A stretch of DNA of 64,000 nt from Paludibacterium denitrificans (GTDB taxonomy: Bacteria; Pseudomonadota; Gammaproteobacteria; Burkholderiales; Chromobacteriaceae). The number at the start of each line of letters is the position of its first letter. Positions within the stretch are counted from its first letter, which is position 1. The stretch lies in NCBI RefSeq assembly GCF_009707705.1, contig NZ_WLYX01000001.1:310001-374000 (forward strand), given 5' to 3'. The notes below the pieces were generated by a model that ran no database searches, had not been told where the DNA came from, and saw nothing but the letters and a program-made list of their open reading frames with translations. Of this stretch, positions 31,328 to 40,377 are shown in pieces. A program made the translations under genes and the position numbers.

Positions 31328-31603
31328 TTACTTCATCATGGTTTTCTTGAACATGCGGTTCAGCTTTTCATTGGTTTCTGCCGCTGTCTGATTGGCCTGA
31401 TTGGCGGTGTTCACCGCCTGATCGGCCTTCTGGTTAGCCATATTTGCAGTCTGGTTGGCCTGATCGGCCGTTTGCTGTGCCTGCATGGCCATGGCACGTA
31501 CTTTTTCCAGATCGCCATTGCTGGCACAGCCACCCACCAACAGCAACGCGGCACAGGTGGCCGAAGCCAGTAACGATTTACGTGTGATATACGATTGAAG
31601 CAC
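31328..31603 (-). CDS. Lpp/OprI-like alanine-zipper lipoprotein ending in Lys
   Basis: 91 residues, GTG start after AAAGGAG. The lipobox is LLLVGGC; after it runs a long heptad-like coil rich in Ala, Gln and Asn (TADQANQTANMANQKADQ...). The C-terminus is KKTMMK, so the last residue is lysine, the residue through which Braun lipoprotein is joined to peptidoglycan in E. coli. Two L,D-transpeptidases lie next to it. Attachment to the wall is an inference. Confidence 0.75.
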   Translation of the reverse strand: MLQSYITRKSLLASATCAALLLVGGCASNGDLEKVRAMAMQAQQTADQANQTANMANQKADQAVNTANQANQTAAETNEKLNRMFKKTMMK

Positions 31604-31937
31604 GGTATTCTCCTTTACGAATAAAGATATCCAGATTAGTGCATCTATCGCCGAATCATGGCTATTGCTAGCGGCGTCTTGGGTAGAGCACGTCTATTCA
31701 TCATAAAAGCATAGTCGGGATAGTACAAATTGACCGACTCATGGCAAAACCATGGCCTCATGGCCATGGCGGTGAACCTGTTTAAGCCTTGCCTATGCAG
31801 CAGCAACCACCGCCCCCCAAGGCACATGATGTGAGGCGGCTTTGAAATGCAGACACTGCGGGATGGGTATCTGACGTATTAAAATGGCCAAAGACTGCAC
31901 CGCCATTTTCTATCCAATTGTTATCAGGAAGGTCGTC
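31604..31937. other. Intergenic region, no gene supported
   Basis: 334 bp between the divergent lipoprotein and peroxidase genes. It should hold both promoters; no convincing box pair stands out. Reading frames at 31645-31827 and 31884-31937 lack support beyond the peroxidase start chosen. Confidence 0.45.
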
Positions 31938-32819
31938 ATGGCAAACACCCAACCGGGAATACTGGCTCCTATACCCAGTGTAGGTCGACATTTATACTTT
32001 TCCATTGAACACAGCAATGAGATTGCCTCGTGCCTGCAGGCCCTGCGGGCTTTCGTCGATGGAGAACAGGTGGTGGTTGGACTTGGCCAATCAACGGTGC
32101 TGGCGCTGGGACATGCCATTGCGGGGTTGAAGCCGTTTCCTGACAGCGTGGCACCCGGGCTGGATATTCCTGCCACACCGGCAGCGCTGTGGTGCTGGTT
32201 ACGCGGGGAAGATAACGGCAAACTTTTTCATGTTACCCGCAAGCTTGAACAGCTGTTGGCTCCGGCCTTTCGCCTCAGCCATAGTCTGAGTACGTTCAAG
32301 TACGATTCTGGTCGCGACCTGACCGGCTATGAGGACGGCACGGAGAACCCGGAGGGTGACGAGGCACTGGCCGCTGCCATTGTGGCAGGCCAAGGCGCCG
32401 GGCTGGATGGCTCCAGCTTCGTTGCCGTGCAGCAGTGGGTCCATCAGATGGAAGCGTTTTCCAACCTGCCGCAACAAGAGCAGGACAACATCATGGGACG
32501 GCGCCCGGCGGATAATGAGGAGCTGGATGATGCCCCGCTGTCTGCGCACGTCAAGCGCACAGCGCAGGAAAGCTTTGACCCGGAAGCCTTTATCCTGCGG
32601 CGCTCCATGCCATGGGCAGAACAGGGCAAGGGCGGCTTGGCTTTTGTCGCATTCGGCAAATCGCTTGCGGCCTTTGAGGCACAATGGCGACGGATGACAG
32701 GGCAGGAAGATGGTATCTGCGATGCCTTGTTCCGTTTCACGCGACCAGTCACTGGCGCTTACTTCTGGTGCCCACCGCTGGCTAACCAGCAGCTGGATTT
32801 ATCCGCATTGGGCCTATAA
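31938..32819 (+). CDS. DyP-type heme peroxidase (YfeX-like)
   Basis: 293 residues. The GXXDG motif is GYEDGTENP with the catalytic Asp, and the downstream HVKRTAQESFDPEAFILRRSMPW block carries the proximal heme His and distal Arg. AGGAAGG precedes MANTQPG. It has no signal peptide, so is cytoplasmic. It reduces peroxides with dye-like or porphyrin substrates. It ends at a strong terminator. Confidence 0.9.
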   Translation: MANTQPGILAPIPSVGRHLYFSIEHSNEIASCLQALRAFVDGEQVVVGLGQSTVLALGHAIAGLKPFPDSVAPGLDIPATPAALWCWLRGEDNGKLFHVTRKLEQLLAPAFRLSHSLSTFKYDSGRDLTGYEDGTENPEGDEALAAAIVAGQGAGLDGSSFVAVQQWVHQMEAFSNLPQQEQDNIMGRRPADNEELDDAPLSAHVKRTAQESFDPEAFILRRSMPWAEQGKGGLAFVAFGKSLAAFEAQWRRMTGQEDGICDALFRFTRPVTGAYFWCPPLANQQLDLSALGL

Positions 32820-32856
32820 TCGATCAGGCCCTAGCAGTGGGTAAAGGTTGGCCGAA

Positions 32857-32893
32857 ACAAGGGCGATGCCGTCATGGCATCGCCCTTGTTGCT
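32857..32893. terminator. Bidirectional hairpin after the DyP gene
   Basis: A 15-bp perfect stem (AACAAGGGCGATGCC and its complement, 5-nt loop) lies between convergent genes; the T-run is weak. A GTTGGCCGAA copy abuts it at 32847-32856, as seen near other terminators here. Confidence 0.75.
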
Positions 32894-32895
32894 TA

Positions 32896-34136
32896 CTAAC
32901 TTACCCAATCATGCTTAAGCATGGTGGTGCGGCAGAAGGCTTTCATGTCTGCCGCTGTGAGCGGGCGGGCAAACAGATAACCTTGCATGACGTAGCAGCC
33001 GCGCGACACCAGATAATCGCGTTGTTCCGGCGTTTCGACGCCCTCGGCCACCACATCCATCCCCAGATCGCGCGCCAACGATAGCGTGGCTGTGGCCACG
33101 GCAGCATCTTCGGCATTGCCGGGCAGGTTCATCACAAAGGAGCGGTCGATCTTGAGGCGGCTGATCGGATAACGTTTGAGCCGTGACAGCGAGGAGTAGC
33201 CGGTGCCGAAGTCGTCCAGGGCAAACGAACTACCCAAGGCAATCAAGGCATGGAAGCGCTGCAGATTGTCATCGGAATCGTCCATCAATGCGCTTTCGGT
33301 CAGTTCAAACTCGATGGCACCCGGTGGTATCTGATGGCTGGCAAACAGCAATTGCACGCTGGCCGCCAGCGTACTGCGGCCCAACTGTACCGGAGAGAGG
33401 TTGACCGAAATGCTCAACGGCATGCCCTCGGCCTCCCAAATCTTGTATTGTCGGCAGGCTTCGGCCAACACCCACTGCCCTAACGGCACAATCAGGCCAC
33501 TGCGCTCCGCGAGACTGATGAACGCATCCGGCATCATCATGCCGCGTTCCGGGTGATACCAACGCACCAGCGCTTCGCAGCCGATGCACTGGCCACTGAC
33601 CGCGTCCACCTGCGGCTGATAGTACAGTTGCAAACCACCAGCCGAGTCCTCCAGCGCATGACGAAGGTCGCGCTCAAGCGTCAGCCGCTCCAGCGCATCG
33701 GCGTTCATCGACGGCTGGTAATAGCGCACATCGTTGCGCCCGGCGGCCTTGGCAGCATACATGGCCAGATCGGCGTGGCGCAGCAGGATATCGGGATCCG
33801 GGCCATCCTGAGGAAACAGCGCCACCCCGATACTGACGGTGCAGCTCAGTTCATGATGTTCAACCAGAATCGGCCGGGCAAAGGCTTGCAGCAGGTTCTG
33901 CACAATGTCGGTGAGCGATTGCTCCAACCCTAGCGGTAACAGTACGACAAATTCGTCGCCGCCCAGTCTGGCGAGCAATGCTTCCGGCGGCAGCGGAACG
34001 GACAGCCGTCTTGCCGCTTCCACCAGCAGCAGGTCACCCACCGGATGTCCCAGACTGTCATTGACGGTCTTGAATTCGTCCAGATCGAGAAACAGCACGG
34101 CAAACTGGCTACCGTTGTTGTAACGTTGCGAATTGA
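32896..34136 (-). pseudogene. GGDEF-EAL protein gene cut by the prophage
   Basis: The remaining part begins inside a GGDEF domain (QFAVLFLDLDEFKTVNDSLGHPVGD; active-site signature GGDEF is intact in LARLGGDEFVVL) and contains a whole EAL domain (EALVRWYHPERG, ELTESALMDD, DDFGTGYSSLSRLKRYPI). It would make and break cyclic di-GMP. The coding sequence stops matching a GGDEF domain at about 34135, exactly where phage end repeats begin, so the N-terminal sensory part should lie beyond the other prophage end, outside this window. Confidence 0.85.
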
Positions 34137-34193
34137 TTTGCACAGTTTAGCGCTTGCTTTTGCACTGCCTAAGATGGTCAACCGGTGCAAATA
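34137..34193. repeat. Candidate transposase-binding sites at the phage right end
   Basis: TTTGCACAGTTTAG (34137-34150) and TTTGCACTGCCTAAG (34159-34173) start exactly 22 bp apart, the spacing typical of Mu-type end repeats; an inverted TTTGCACC lies at 34186-34193. The phage terminus should be at or within a few bases left of 34137. Mu-family ends carry such repeated sites, but the exact terminus is inferred. Confidence 0.6.
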
Positions 34194-34223
34194 ACCCGCA
34201 AAAATCCCGGCTTTTAACCCCCC

Positions 34224-34675
34224 CTACTCAATCAGACTGGCCGCGACAAACAGCGCATCCAGCTGCGCATCGGTCAGCCCAAGCAGCTGCCCCACGCCGG
34301 TGATAAACGGGCTGTACCGCTTGAACGTCTGCGCATCCTGCCAAGCCAGCTTCAGCATCATGTCCGTACCCTCGGCGGCAATGAAAGCTTCCACCTTGTC
34401 CAGCAGACCAGCCTGATACAGGGCGCCACGCGCTTGAAAGCGAGTGACTTCCTGCGGAATAGCCGGTGATAGGTCTGGCGTCACTTCCTGTTTGACAGGA
34501 CGCTCCGGCAACACCATCCACTGACCGCCCTGATACCGGCCACCTCGCTCCCTGATGTTGGTGGTACCGGCGTTAGTGTCGAGTAGTGCGGAAGCGGTCC
34601 AGTCGGGTCAAGCTGTTCAACATGGTCAAACAGCCAGTCAGGACCACAGACGTAAACACTGATCAGGTCGGCCAT
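34224..34675 (-). CDS. Tail fibre assembly-like protein, frame broken
   Basis: About 150 residues in two frames joined near 34545 (restoring a CCTGG gives EVAWYQGGQWMVLPE). The C-terminal half (QARGALYQAGLLDKVEAFIA...FKRYSPFITGVGQLLGLTDAQLDALF) resembles the conserved tail of phage proteins encoded after fibre genes. It is the last gene before the phage end, where Mu-like phages often carry fibre assembly genes. Confidence 0.55.
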
Positions 34676-34677
34676 GG

Positions 34678-35841
34678 TTAAGTCCTCACGTAGGCTTTGA
34701 GCTGGGTACCACGGACACACAGACTTTCTATGTTAGGGACAACGAACTGGGAGACAGGGTCATAGCTATAGCTCCTTGCGTCAGAGGCTACGGCGCCTAT
34801 CGCTGACCCGTAAGGGATTGCCACAAAGACGCCGTTTCCATGAGCGATCATTTTGCAGGGGCTATAAACCGGTAGCGGTATAACTTCCCAGTCGATACCG
34901 TTCAGAGAAACGGCAATAGCTGATGCCCTAGTGGCGGCAGCTATTGCTACAAAAACCCCATTTCCATAGGTGATGCTGCTCCAGTTGGCGGCCGCAGTAA
35001 CCGGGTAAACGTCCCATGTAATGCCGTCGCTAGAGATAAAGACATTAGCCGACGTCCCGTAATACAACGCCACAAATACTCCATTCCCATACGCCACTGA
35101 ATATATGGTGGCGGCCATCGGGAGGAGGCGCTGCGTCCAAGTGATTCCATCTGGCGACGTGACGTACTCTTGTATGCTGGTTCCGCCCATGGCAATAAAC
35201 AGGCCATTGGCGAAAACAAGGGTATTCCAATAGGAATAGATGGGTATCGAGCGCTGGGTCCACGTCACGCCGTCTGCCGACGTTGCAATGACATTAGACG
35301 TCCAAGTTATCGCCAAAAACGTACCGTTGCCGTAAGCAACGGCCTGCCAGTATGCCGACGCTGGTAGCGTCCGCTGGGTCCATGTCACACCGTCTGCCGA
35401 CGTTGCAGCAATAGCCGAGTTATAAGTCACCGCTACAAATACACCGTTTCCGTAGGCGATGGACTGCCAGTTAGCCGATACCGGTAGTGCGCGTTGTACC
35501 CAATTAATCCCATCGTTCGAAGTGGCGGCAATGGCTGTTCCGTAGGCTATTGCTACAAAAATGCCATTCCCATAAGCCATAGCCTTCCGGGTAGTCGATG
35601 CCGGGAGAGAACTGCTAGAAAAATCTCCAATATTACGTGTGGGGATAGTTCCCAGCTTCCCGTACAGCACCGGATAGCTGCTTTGCAGGTAGGCCGAGCC
35701 ATCACAGGGCAACCAGTCAGGGCCGGGGGCATCGGCTGAATAGAGAATGTCGCCCGACTTGCTAGAGCCACGGTTAAACAGGCTTTTGATGTCAGCTCCA
35801 ATCGCGCCGAGGGCAGACTGAATGTTCGCAAGCAGCGACAT
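34678..35841 (-). CDS. Repeat-rich tail fibre or tip protein
   Basis: 387 residues. After a short head domain (MSLLANIQSALGAIGADIKSLF, then GDILYSADAPGPDWLPCDGSAYLQ, which looks like a phage collar/fibre segment) come seven repeats of about 42 residues containing (A/T)YGNGVFVA and SxDGxxWTQR. This suggests a beta-propeller-like receptor-binding region. It is the last large structural gene and a likely host range determinant. Confidence 0.7.
   Translation of the reverse strand: MSLLANIQSALGAIGADIKSLFNRGSSKSGDILYSADAPGPDWLPCDGSAYLQSSYPVLYGKLGTIPTRNIGDFSSSSLPASTTRKAMAYGNGIFVAIAYGTAIAATSNDGINWVQRALPVSANWQSIAYGNGVFVAVTYNSAIAATSADGVTWTQRTLPASAYWQAVAYGNGTFLAITWTSNVIATSADGVTWTQRSIPIYSYWNTLVFANGLFIAMGGTSIQEYVTSPDGITWTQRLLPMAATIYSVAYGNGVFVALYYGTSANVFISSDGITWDVYPVTAAANWSSITYGNGVFVAIAAATRASAIAVSLNGIDWEVIPLPVYSPCKMIAHGNGVFVAIPYGSAIGAVASDARSYSYDPVSQFVVPNIESLCVRGTQLKAYVRT
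34830..35600. repeat. Seven imperfect coding repeats in the fibre gene
   Basis: About 125-bp units, each encoding YGNG(V/I/T)F(V/L)A and a TS.DG..W block. Two neighbouring units share long near-identical stretches (around 35255-35300 and 35378-35415), which suggests recent unit duplication. Confidence 0.75.
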
Positions 35842-35853
35842 ACGGCAGCCCTC

Positions 35854-36327
35854 TTACGCCTTGGCAGCGTTGTAGGCGGCAACAAGGTCCACAGTCGGGT
35901 CGCCCACGCCAATGTTCTGGCATGCCTGCAGCTGCTGGGCGGCGGTCAGGCTCTGCACATCAGCGAACGACACGCGGTTCCCCACGGCGGTGAGCAGGTT
36001 GTCCAGCGCGGTGTCATCACTGCCCAGCTTGGCTTCGATTTCCTTCAGCGTGTCATAGGCCGCGCTGGCCCCGCCGAGGATGTCCGTCTTCAGCTGGTTG
36101 AGCAGGTCGGTGAGCTTGCTGGATGAGTAGGTTGAAGTAGTCGACGCAGACGTGTCGTTGATGACCGTCGTGGACTGCAGCGCGGCCTTCAACTCGTTGA
36201 TAGCCGCGACCAGCGAAGCCTTGGCCGTAGTAGTCAGCGCCGCTGGGTTGCCGACAGCCGCGTTCAGGGTTTTGACATCAGTGCCAAGCGCCTGAGCCAG
36301 CAGGGTCAGTTTGGTATCAAGGGACAT
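35854..36327 (-). CDS. Tail fibre-associated protein
   Basis: 157 residues, Ala/Thr/Ser-rich, with a repeated LTTTAKASLVAAINELK pattern that is common in phage fibre proteins near the distal end. It has no catalytic motifs. It is 12 bp upstream of the repeat fibre gene and 13 bp after a collagen-like small gene. Confidence 0.6.
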   Translation of the reverse strand: MSLDTKLTLLAQALGTDVKTLNAAVGNPAALTTTAKASLVAAINELKAALQSTTVINDTSASTTSTYSSSKLTDLLNQLKTDILGGASAAYDTLKEIEAKLGSDDTALDNLLTAVGNRVSFADVQSLTAAQQLQACQNIGVGDPTVDLVAAYNAAKA

Positions 36328-36339
36328 GGTGGGGGTTCC

Positions 36340-36525
36340 TTACAGTTTGGCGATTTGATAAATCAGAGTGAGGTCTAAGTCGAAGTCATCGGTACCGGAT
36401 GGCCCGGGCGGGCCGGGTGGACCCTGCTCTGCCGAGGTGGTGAGCACCTCGCGGTCGATAGCCGTGGTTTCCAGCACCTCGGCCTCGATGCCCGGCACCA
36501 GTTCGATGATTTCCGGATCGCTCAT
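36340..36525 (-). CDS. Small protein with a collagen-like GPPGPPG stretch
   Basis: 61 residues: acidic N-terminus, then GPPGPPGPSGTDD. Short Gly-X-Y repeats serve as trimerisation stalks in phage fibre proteins. The ATG overlaps the stop of the upstream gene (ATGA). The role as a fibre stalk is inferred. Confidence 0.6.
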   Translation of the reverse strand: MSDPEIIELVPGIEAEVLETTAIDREVLTTSAEQGPPGPPGPSGTDDFDLDLTLIYQIAKL

Positions 36526-36878
36526 GGCGCCAGCACTCCCGGTTTCACGACGATCGTCCCGGTCATGACAAGGTCCACGCGGCGTGGCTCAGGGCCGGGC
36601 CAGCGCACTCTCAGGTTGAAAACGGCAGAACGCCGGGCGTAGGCTCGGGTGATGTCTGATTCGATACGGACGGTGAAGGTACTACCTGTCACGGCAATCC
36701 CAGTGCCAGTGGTCAGGAACAAGAGTGTATCCGTGGCCCCAGCATCGGCCTTGGCCACCAGTTCGAACTCGGCCCCGGTTAGATCGACAGGCTTACCACC
36801 CGCCGTCCACTGCCAAGACTTCTCGAAGGTGCAGCCTTGGGTAATCTCCAGTGGGTCGGGACGGGCATACGGTTTCAT
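36522..36878 (-). CDS. Tail tip protein of unknown fold
   Basis: 118 residues beginning MKPYARPDPLEITQGCTFEKSWQW, a start seen in fibre-proximal proteins of siphophages (beta-rich, GTGIAVTGSTFTVRI). It is the first gene after a GGGAAGGGGTTCGGTTA element and a small hairpin with a T-run, suggesting a new transcript starts here. Confidence 0.55.
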   Translation of the reverse strand: MKPYARPDPLEITQGCTFEKSWQWTAGGKPVDLTGAEFELVAKADAGATDTLLFLTTGTGIAVTGSTFTVRIESDITRAYARRSAVFNLRVRWPGPEPRRVDLVMTGTIVVKPGVLAP

Positions 36879-36943
36879 GGGGTTCCTAAAGCAAAAACGC
36901 CGAACAAGGTGAATTGTCCGGCGTCTGGTTGCTTCAGGGAGGT

Positions 36944-36962
36944 GGGAAGGGGTTCGGTTAAG
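36944..36962 (-). promoter_or_regulatory. Late-promoter-like element, copy 1
   Basis: GGGAAGGGGTTCGGTTAAG on the plus strand. It is one of four near-identical intergenic copies in the prophage, all pointing to a minus-strand gene start (here 65 nt away). Confidence 0.55.
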
Positions 36963-36995
36963 TTATGATCAATCAACATTGATATGGAGTAAAAA

Positions 36996-37271
36996 TTGGA
37001 ATTACTTATTAATGCTATAACGGATTCTTGCTGGGCAACTAATACCTTTGGGGTTGGATTAATTGCATTAACAAGATTTTTTAACCATACAAAGATTGGA
37101 TGGGCATTAGTTGGGCTTACTTTGGTTATTATTGCATTTGGAAATACTATTATAATGATAAATATCGGACAAAACCCGTCGCAACATATAGCTTCAATAT
37201 TCAGTACGTTTGCACTTGGATCATTGGGAGTTCGTTTTATTGGAAACTGGATAACAGATGGTGCAAAGTGA
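36996..37271 (+). CDS. Small AT-rich membrane protein (moron)
   Basis: 91 residues, TTG start with GGAG 6 nt upstream. Two to three hydrophobic segments (GVGLIALTRFF, WALVGLTLVIIAFGNTIIMI, STFALGSLGVRFIG). It is on the opposite strand to the tail genes, with codon use and base composition far more AT-rich than its neighbours, so it looks like a later acquired prophage-expressed gene. Superinfection exclusion is possible but not shown by sequence. Confidence 0.6.
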   Translation: MELLINAITDSCWATNTFGVGLIALTRFFNHTKIGWALVGLTLVIIAFGNTIIMINIGQNPSQHIASIFSTFALGSLGVRFIGNWITDGAK

Positions 37272-37306
37272 ATAACATGAAATACGTTATAGGCTAATCT
37301 CTCTAA

Positions 37307-38608
37307 CTAAACAAAAAACACACTCTGGTCGTTCGGGTTATCTGACAGGAAGATCCTGTCCGGGGAGATGGCCCGGACATAGCTGGCGTTGGCGTTCTTG
37401 CGCAGGATTTTGTCTTCGGGGATAACCTGCTGGGTGGTCAGGTCGTAGTAGACGTGGTGGTCGACATGGCTGGTTGACTCACTGATCGTCAGCGGCATGA
37501 CATTCAGGGTATGGCTGCCGTCCGAAAAACTACCGACATCAATATCGTCGGTGCCGATATCAATCCCGATCAGGCTGTGCGTGATTTCCAGCGCCGGAAG
37601 GTCGAAGCTGTCCGTGCCGTACGGCAAGATTTCCCCGGTATCTTGCCGACGCGACCAACCATCCTCTGCATTTTTCCGATGAAAATCAAACGAAATGGAC
37701 CCGATTTTCTGGCTGAAGGTGTAGTCCTCCAGATAGTAGCCGTACTCGACGATGTACGGCGTCCCCATCGGGTGGCCCGCCCCGTCAGAGGTCGGATACG
37801 TCAGCTCTTCCCTGACTTTGACCATTTCGACGGTACTGGTTGTTCTGACATAGAAGTCGACCGGTACGACTTTGCCCGCTTCACTCAGGGTATAGAGCGG
37901 CCCTTTGTAAAAATACGTCCATCCCCCTTCTTCTACGTCAACCCGTACCCGTCCAAGCTGTTGAATCGTCATCGTCACGTCGTAGCGGGTCTTATTGATG
38001 CGGTACGGGTCACTGACATTGTCCGTACGGACCACGCTGGTCACGTTGACCTGGTAGTAATAGCGCCGGGTGCTTCTCAACAAGGCCGTCTTTCCATCTT
38101 TTGAGGCCATGACCCACTCGTAGTCGCTGTCATCGTCCTCGGTCTTGGTGATGGCGCTATGAACCACGACGTTGGGCTGGTAGGTGTACTCCCGGTCATC
38201 GGCGTAGCCTCCCGCCCCAACCGTGAGTTTCAAGACTTCGCCGGGAGCGATGGGGTACAGCCAACAAAGCCATCCACCACCAAGACGATGCTTGCCGCCA
38301 TACACCGACATCTGCGGCCCGGATGTCCAGATATCGTTTCGGGCACCGGGCACGTTTTTAGGGGCGTTCGGTACCGTCGTGACATTCATGTACACGGGGC
38401 TGCCACCAGTAAGAAATCCACCATAATTATTCAGTTTGCAATCAAACGGATTGATGCCCTTCCATGGGAATGTTTGGCCGTCATCGCGGAATAGTGTTCC
38501 AGTGGTACCAAACCCGGTGATGCTTGAATATGGGGCATCTTTGTCTGGGGTAACGACGACATACCCACCGCCAATGAATCCGTATTGGGTCGGCTGGTCG
38601 ATCATCAT
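37307..38608 (-). CDS. Large tail-tip/fibre protein
   Basis: 433 residues, intact frame, Tyr/Asp/Gly-rich with beta-strand character (GGGYVVVTPDKD, GGAGGYADDREYTYQ). I do not recognise a domain. The position after the tail hub genes and before fibre genes suggests a structural tail component. Its ATG overlaps the stop of the upstream gene. Confidence 0.6.
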   Translation of the reverse strand: MMIDQPTQYGFIGGGYVVVTPDKDAPYSSITGFGTTGTLFRDDGQTFPWKGINPFDCKLNNYGGFLTGGSPVYMNVTTVPNAPKNVPGARNDIWTSGPQMSVYGGKHRLGGGWLCWLYPIAPGEVLKLTVGAGGYADDREYTYQPNVVVHSAITKTEDDDSDYEWVMASKDGKTALLRSTRRYYYQVNVTSVVRTDNVSDPYRINKTRYDVTMTIQQLGRVRVDVEEGGWTYFYKGPLYTLSEAGKVVPVDFYVRTTSTVEMVKVREELTYPTSDGAGHPMGTPYIVEYGYYLEDYTFSQKIGSISFDFHRKNAEDGWSRRQDTGEILPYGTDSFDLPALEITHSLIGIDIGTDDIDVGSFSDGSHTLNVMPLTISESTSHVDHHVYYDLTTQQVIPEDKILRKNANASYVRAISPDRIFLSDNPNDQSVFFV

Positions 38609-38970
38609 GCCCCCTGTTTGAAGGTGATGGTGACGGGTGACCCAGTGGGGTTTCCGCTGCTGTTTGACTCGGCAATGGTCAGGGTTTTGATCGGCACTGT
38701 TCCAATCCGGAACAGCCCGTCATGGGTAAAGTAAGGCGTGGTGTCGGTGGTGCTGTCGTAGAGCGTCCGGCCAGTTTCCACATAAGCGGCGGCCAGTCCC
38801 GCCGACGTCTGGCCAGTCCCACTACCTTCCGTTGCCTTGCCACGAAATATCCCGCCGGGAATGCCGCCGGGTCCGCTGGCGGGCGGTAGGCCGTTATCGG
38901 TCTTCTGGCTGGAGTGCCGGGCCAGTGCCCGGGCGACTTCGGCCGCTTCTTGTGCGCTCATTCGGGCCAT
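38605..38970 (-). CDS. Small tail protein
   Basis: 121 residues. The N-terminus is helical (MARMSAQEAAEVARALARHS) and the middle Gly/Pro-rich. No known domain was recognised. It lies 2 bp from the upstream gene and overlaps the downstream one, so it belongs to the tail operon. Confidence 0.55.
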   Translation of the reverse strand: MARMSAQEAAEVARALARHSSQKTDNGLPPASGPGGIPGGIFRGKATEGSGTGQTSAGLAAAYVETGRTLYDSTTDTTPYFTHDGLFRIGTVPIKTLTIAESNSSGNPTGSPVTITFKQGA

Positions 38971-38972
38971 GG

Positions 38973-39332
38973 TTACACCTCGTAGATTGCGTTGCTGACC
39001 AGGGAAAGGTTGGCGTACTGGCCATCGTCCAGTCCGGCATCTTCAACCTGCAGCCACAGTGCTTGCATGCCGGACACCACTTGCCCGATGGCCACGCTGG
39101 CATTGCCATGGGCGAGTTCTGAGAGTGAGTTGGCCAGTTTGACCTGGCTGGCCGGGAGTCCGGGTCCGATGGCCTGCGCCGTCAGGGTGATGGTTTCACC
39201 ACTGGGTGTCATGGCCACCTTGCTGCCATCGGTACCGACCCAGATCCGGGTAACAGTGCCACCGGCCAGTGACAGGCTGGCAAGCGGCTGGCTACGCTCG
39301 GCATCACGATAAAAGCCGAATGTCAGGTTCAT
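38973..39332 (-). CDS. Tail protein of unknown function
   Basis: 119 residues, beta-rich (TFGFYRDAERSQPLASLSLAGGTVTRIWVGTDG...). The gene overlaps the upstream one by 4 bp (ATGA). It has no catalytic motif. Its neighbours indicate a tail tip component. Confidence 0.55.
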   Translation of the reverse strand: MNLTFGFYRDAERSQPLASLSLAGGTVTRIWVGTDGSKVAMTPSGETITLTAQAIGPGLPASQVKLANSLSELAHGNASVAIGQVVSGMQALWLQVEDAGLDDGQYANLSLVSNAIYEV

Positions 39333-40377
39333 GAGCGGAACTCCAGATGATCGACAGGAATGGCCACCGACACGGTGTAGGCCAGTTCCCGCGAGACCGG
39401 GTCGGTGAGGTAGACCGGAATCTCCGGCACGGCGATGGCCACTTCATGGGGGTATTCCGAGGCGGCATCGCCACTAGCCCCCGTGGTATAGCCGGTGGTG
39501 CTGGTGCTGTACTGGCTACGTCCCTCAAGGCAGGTGCCCAGATCCGCGCTATCCGCCTGTGACTGGCTGGGCAGTGCCTCCAGCTCCGGGCTTTTTAGCG
39601 GGTCGCTGTCGACGGTGCCGACACCGATAAGGCCCGAGATGGCTAGCTCGACAGCAGCCAGTGCGCTACCCGCCGTCAGGTCGTAGGTTTCGGTCAGGCG
39701 GGCAATCTTGCCGCTGGCCAGCAGGTCGGGCCGGTCTACTGTGATCGCCCGCGAGGTGTCTAAAGCCGGGTTAATCGGAAGCGTGAATTTAACGCGGGTT
39801 AAGCGGTGGGATTCCAGAATCTGGCGCCGGGCAATGGCAGCCAGTGTCTGGATGGCCAGATTGGCGTCCTCTCGGGTGGCATCGGCCAGACTGGTGAGGT
39901 CGACCGAGGTGGTGCCCACTTCCGGTAGCATGGTGGTCGAGTCCGTCCAGGCTGAGGCGTCGAACGCACTGCTTCGGCATCGATGCTGGCGGTCTGCCCC
40001 TGTTTCTTCATCTCGCCCAGCGCGGTAATGCTGTCTGGTGCCTTAACGGTGATCCGCCAGCGCTCGGTCAGGGTCTGCACCACCCGCTTGGCAATGGCGA
40101 TCACCGCCGACTCGCAGCGCGGATCGTCTTCGGGCTTGCCGGTGTAGTCGTTACGGTACCAAAGCACGGCGGCGGCATCGCTCGGGACGGTTTCACCGTC
40201 ATGCAGATTGCCGCTGCTGTCGATATAGCCGACATAGTGCTGGCCTTGTAGCGGTGGCGTGTAGAACTCGGAGAGCAGCTTCCAGCCGCTGCTGTCGACC
40301 GCTGATTTGAACAGGCTTTTTTCTGGGAGTTTGTACGGCTTGCCGTTGTTGCCTTGGGCAAAGGCGGCATAGCTCAT
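39329..40377 (-). CDS. Tail protein, frame broken
   Basis: About 350 residues: MSYAAFAQGNNGKPYKLPEKSLFKSAV at the start, and MLPEVGTTSVDLTSLADATREDANLAIQ after a break near 39960, where one base is missing. No known domain was recognised. The start overlaps the upstream stop as ATGA. Confidence 0.6.

Noticed and set aside
31645-31827. 60-codon minus-strand frame between lipoprotein and peroxidase genes
   Set aside because: No ribosome site or recognisable feature.
34137-34223. Integrase-type attachment site at the prophage edge
   Set aside because: Gene content is that of a transposing phage and the target is an ordinary protein gene; spaced end repeats fit transposition instead.
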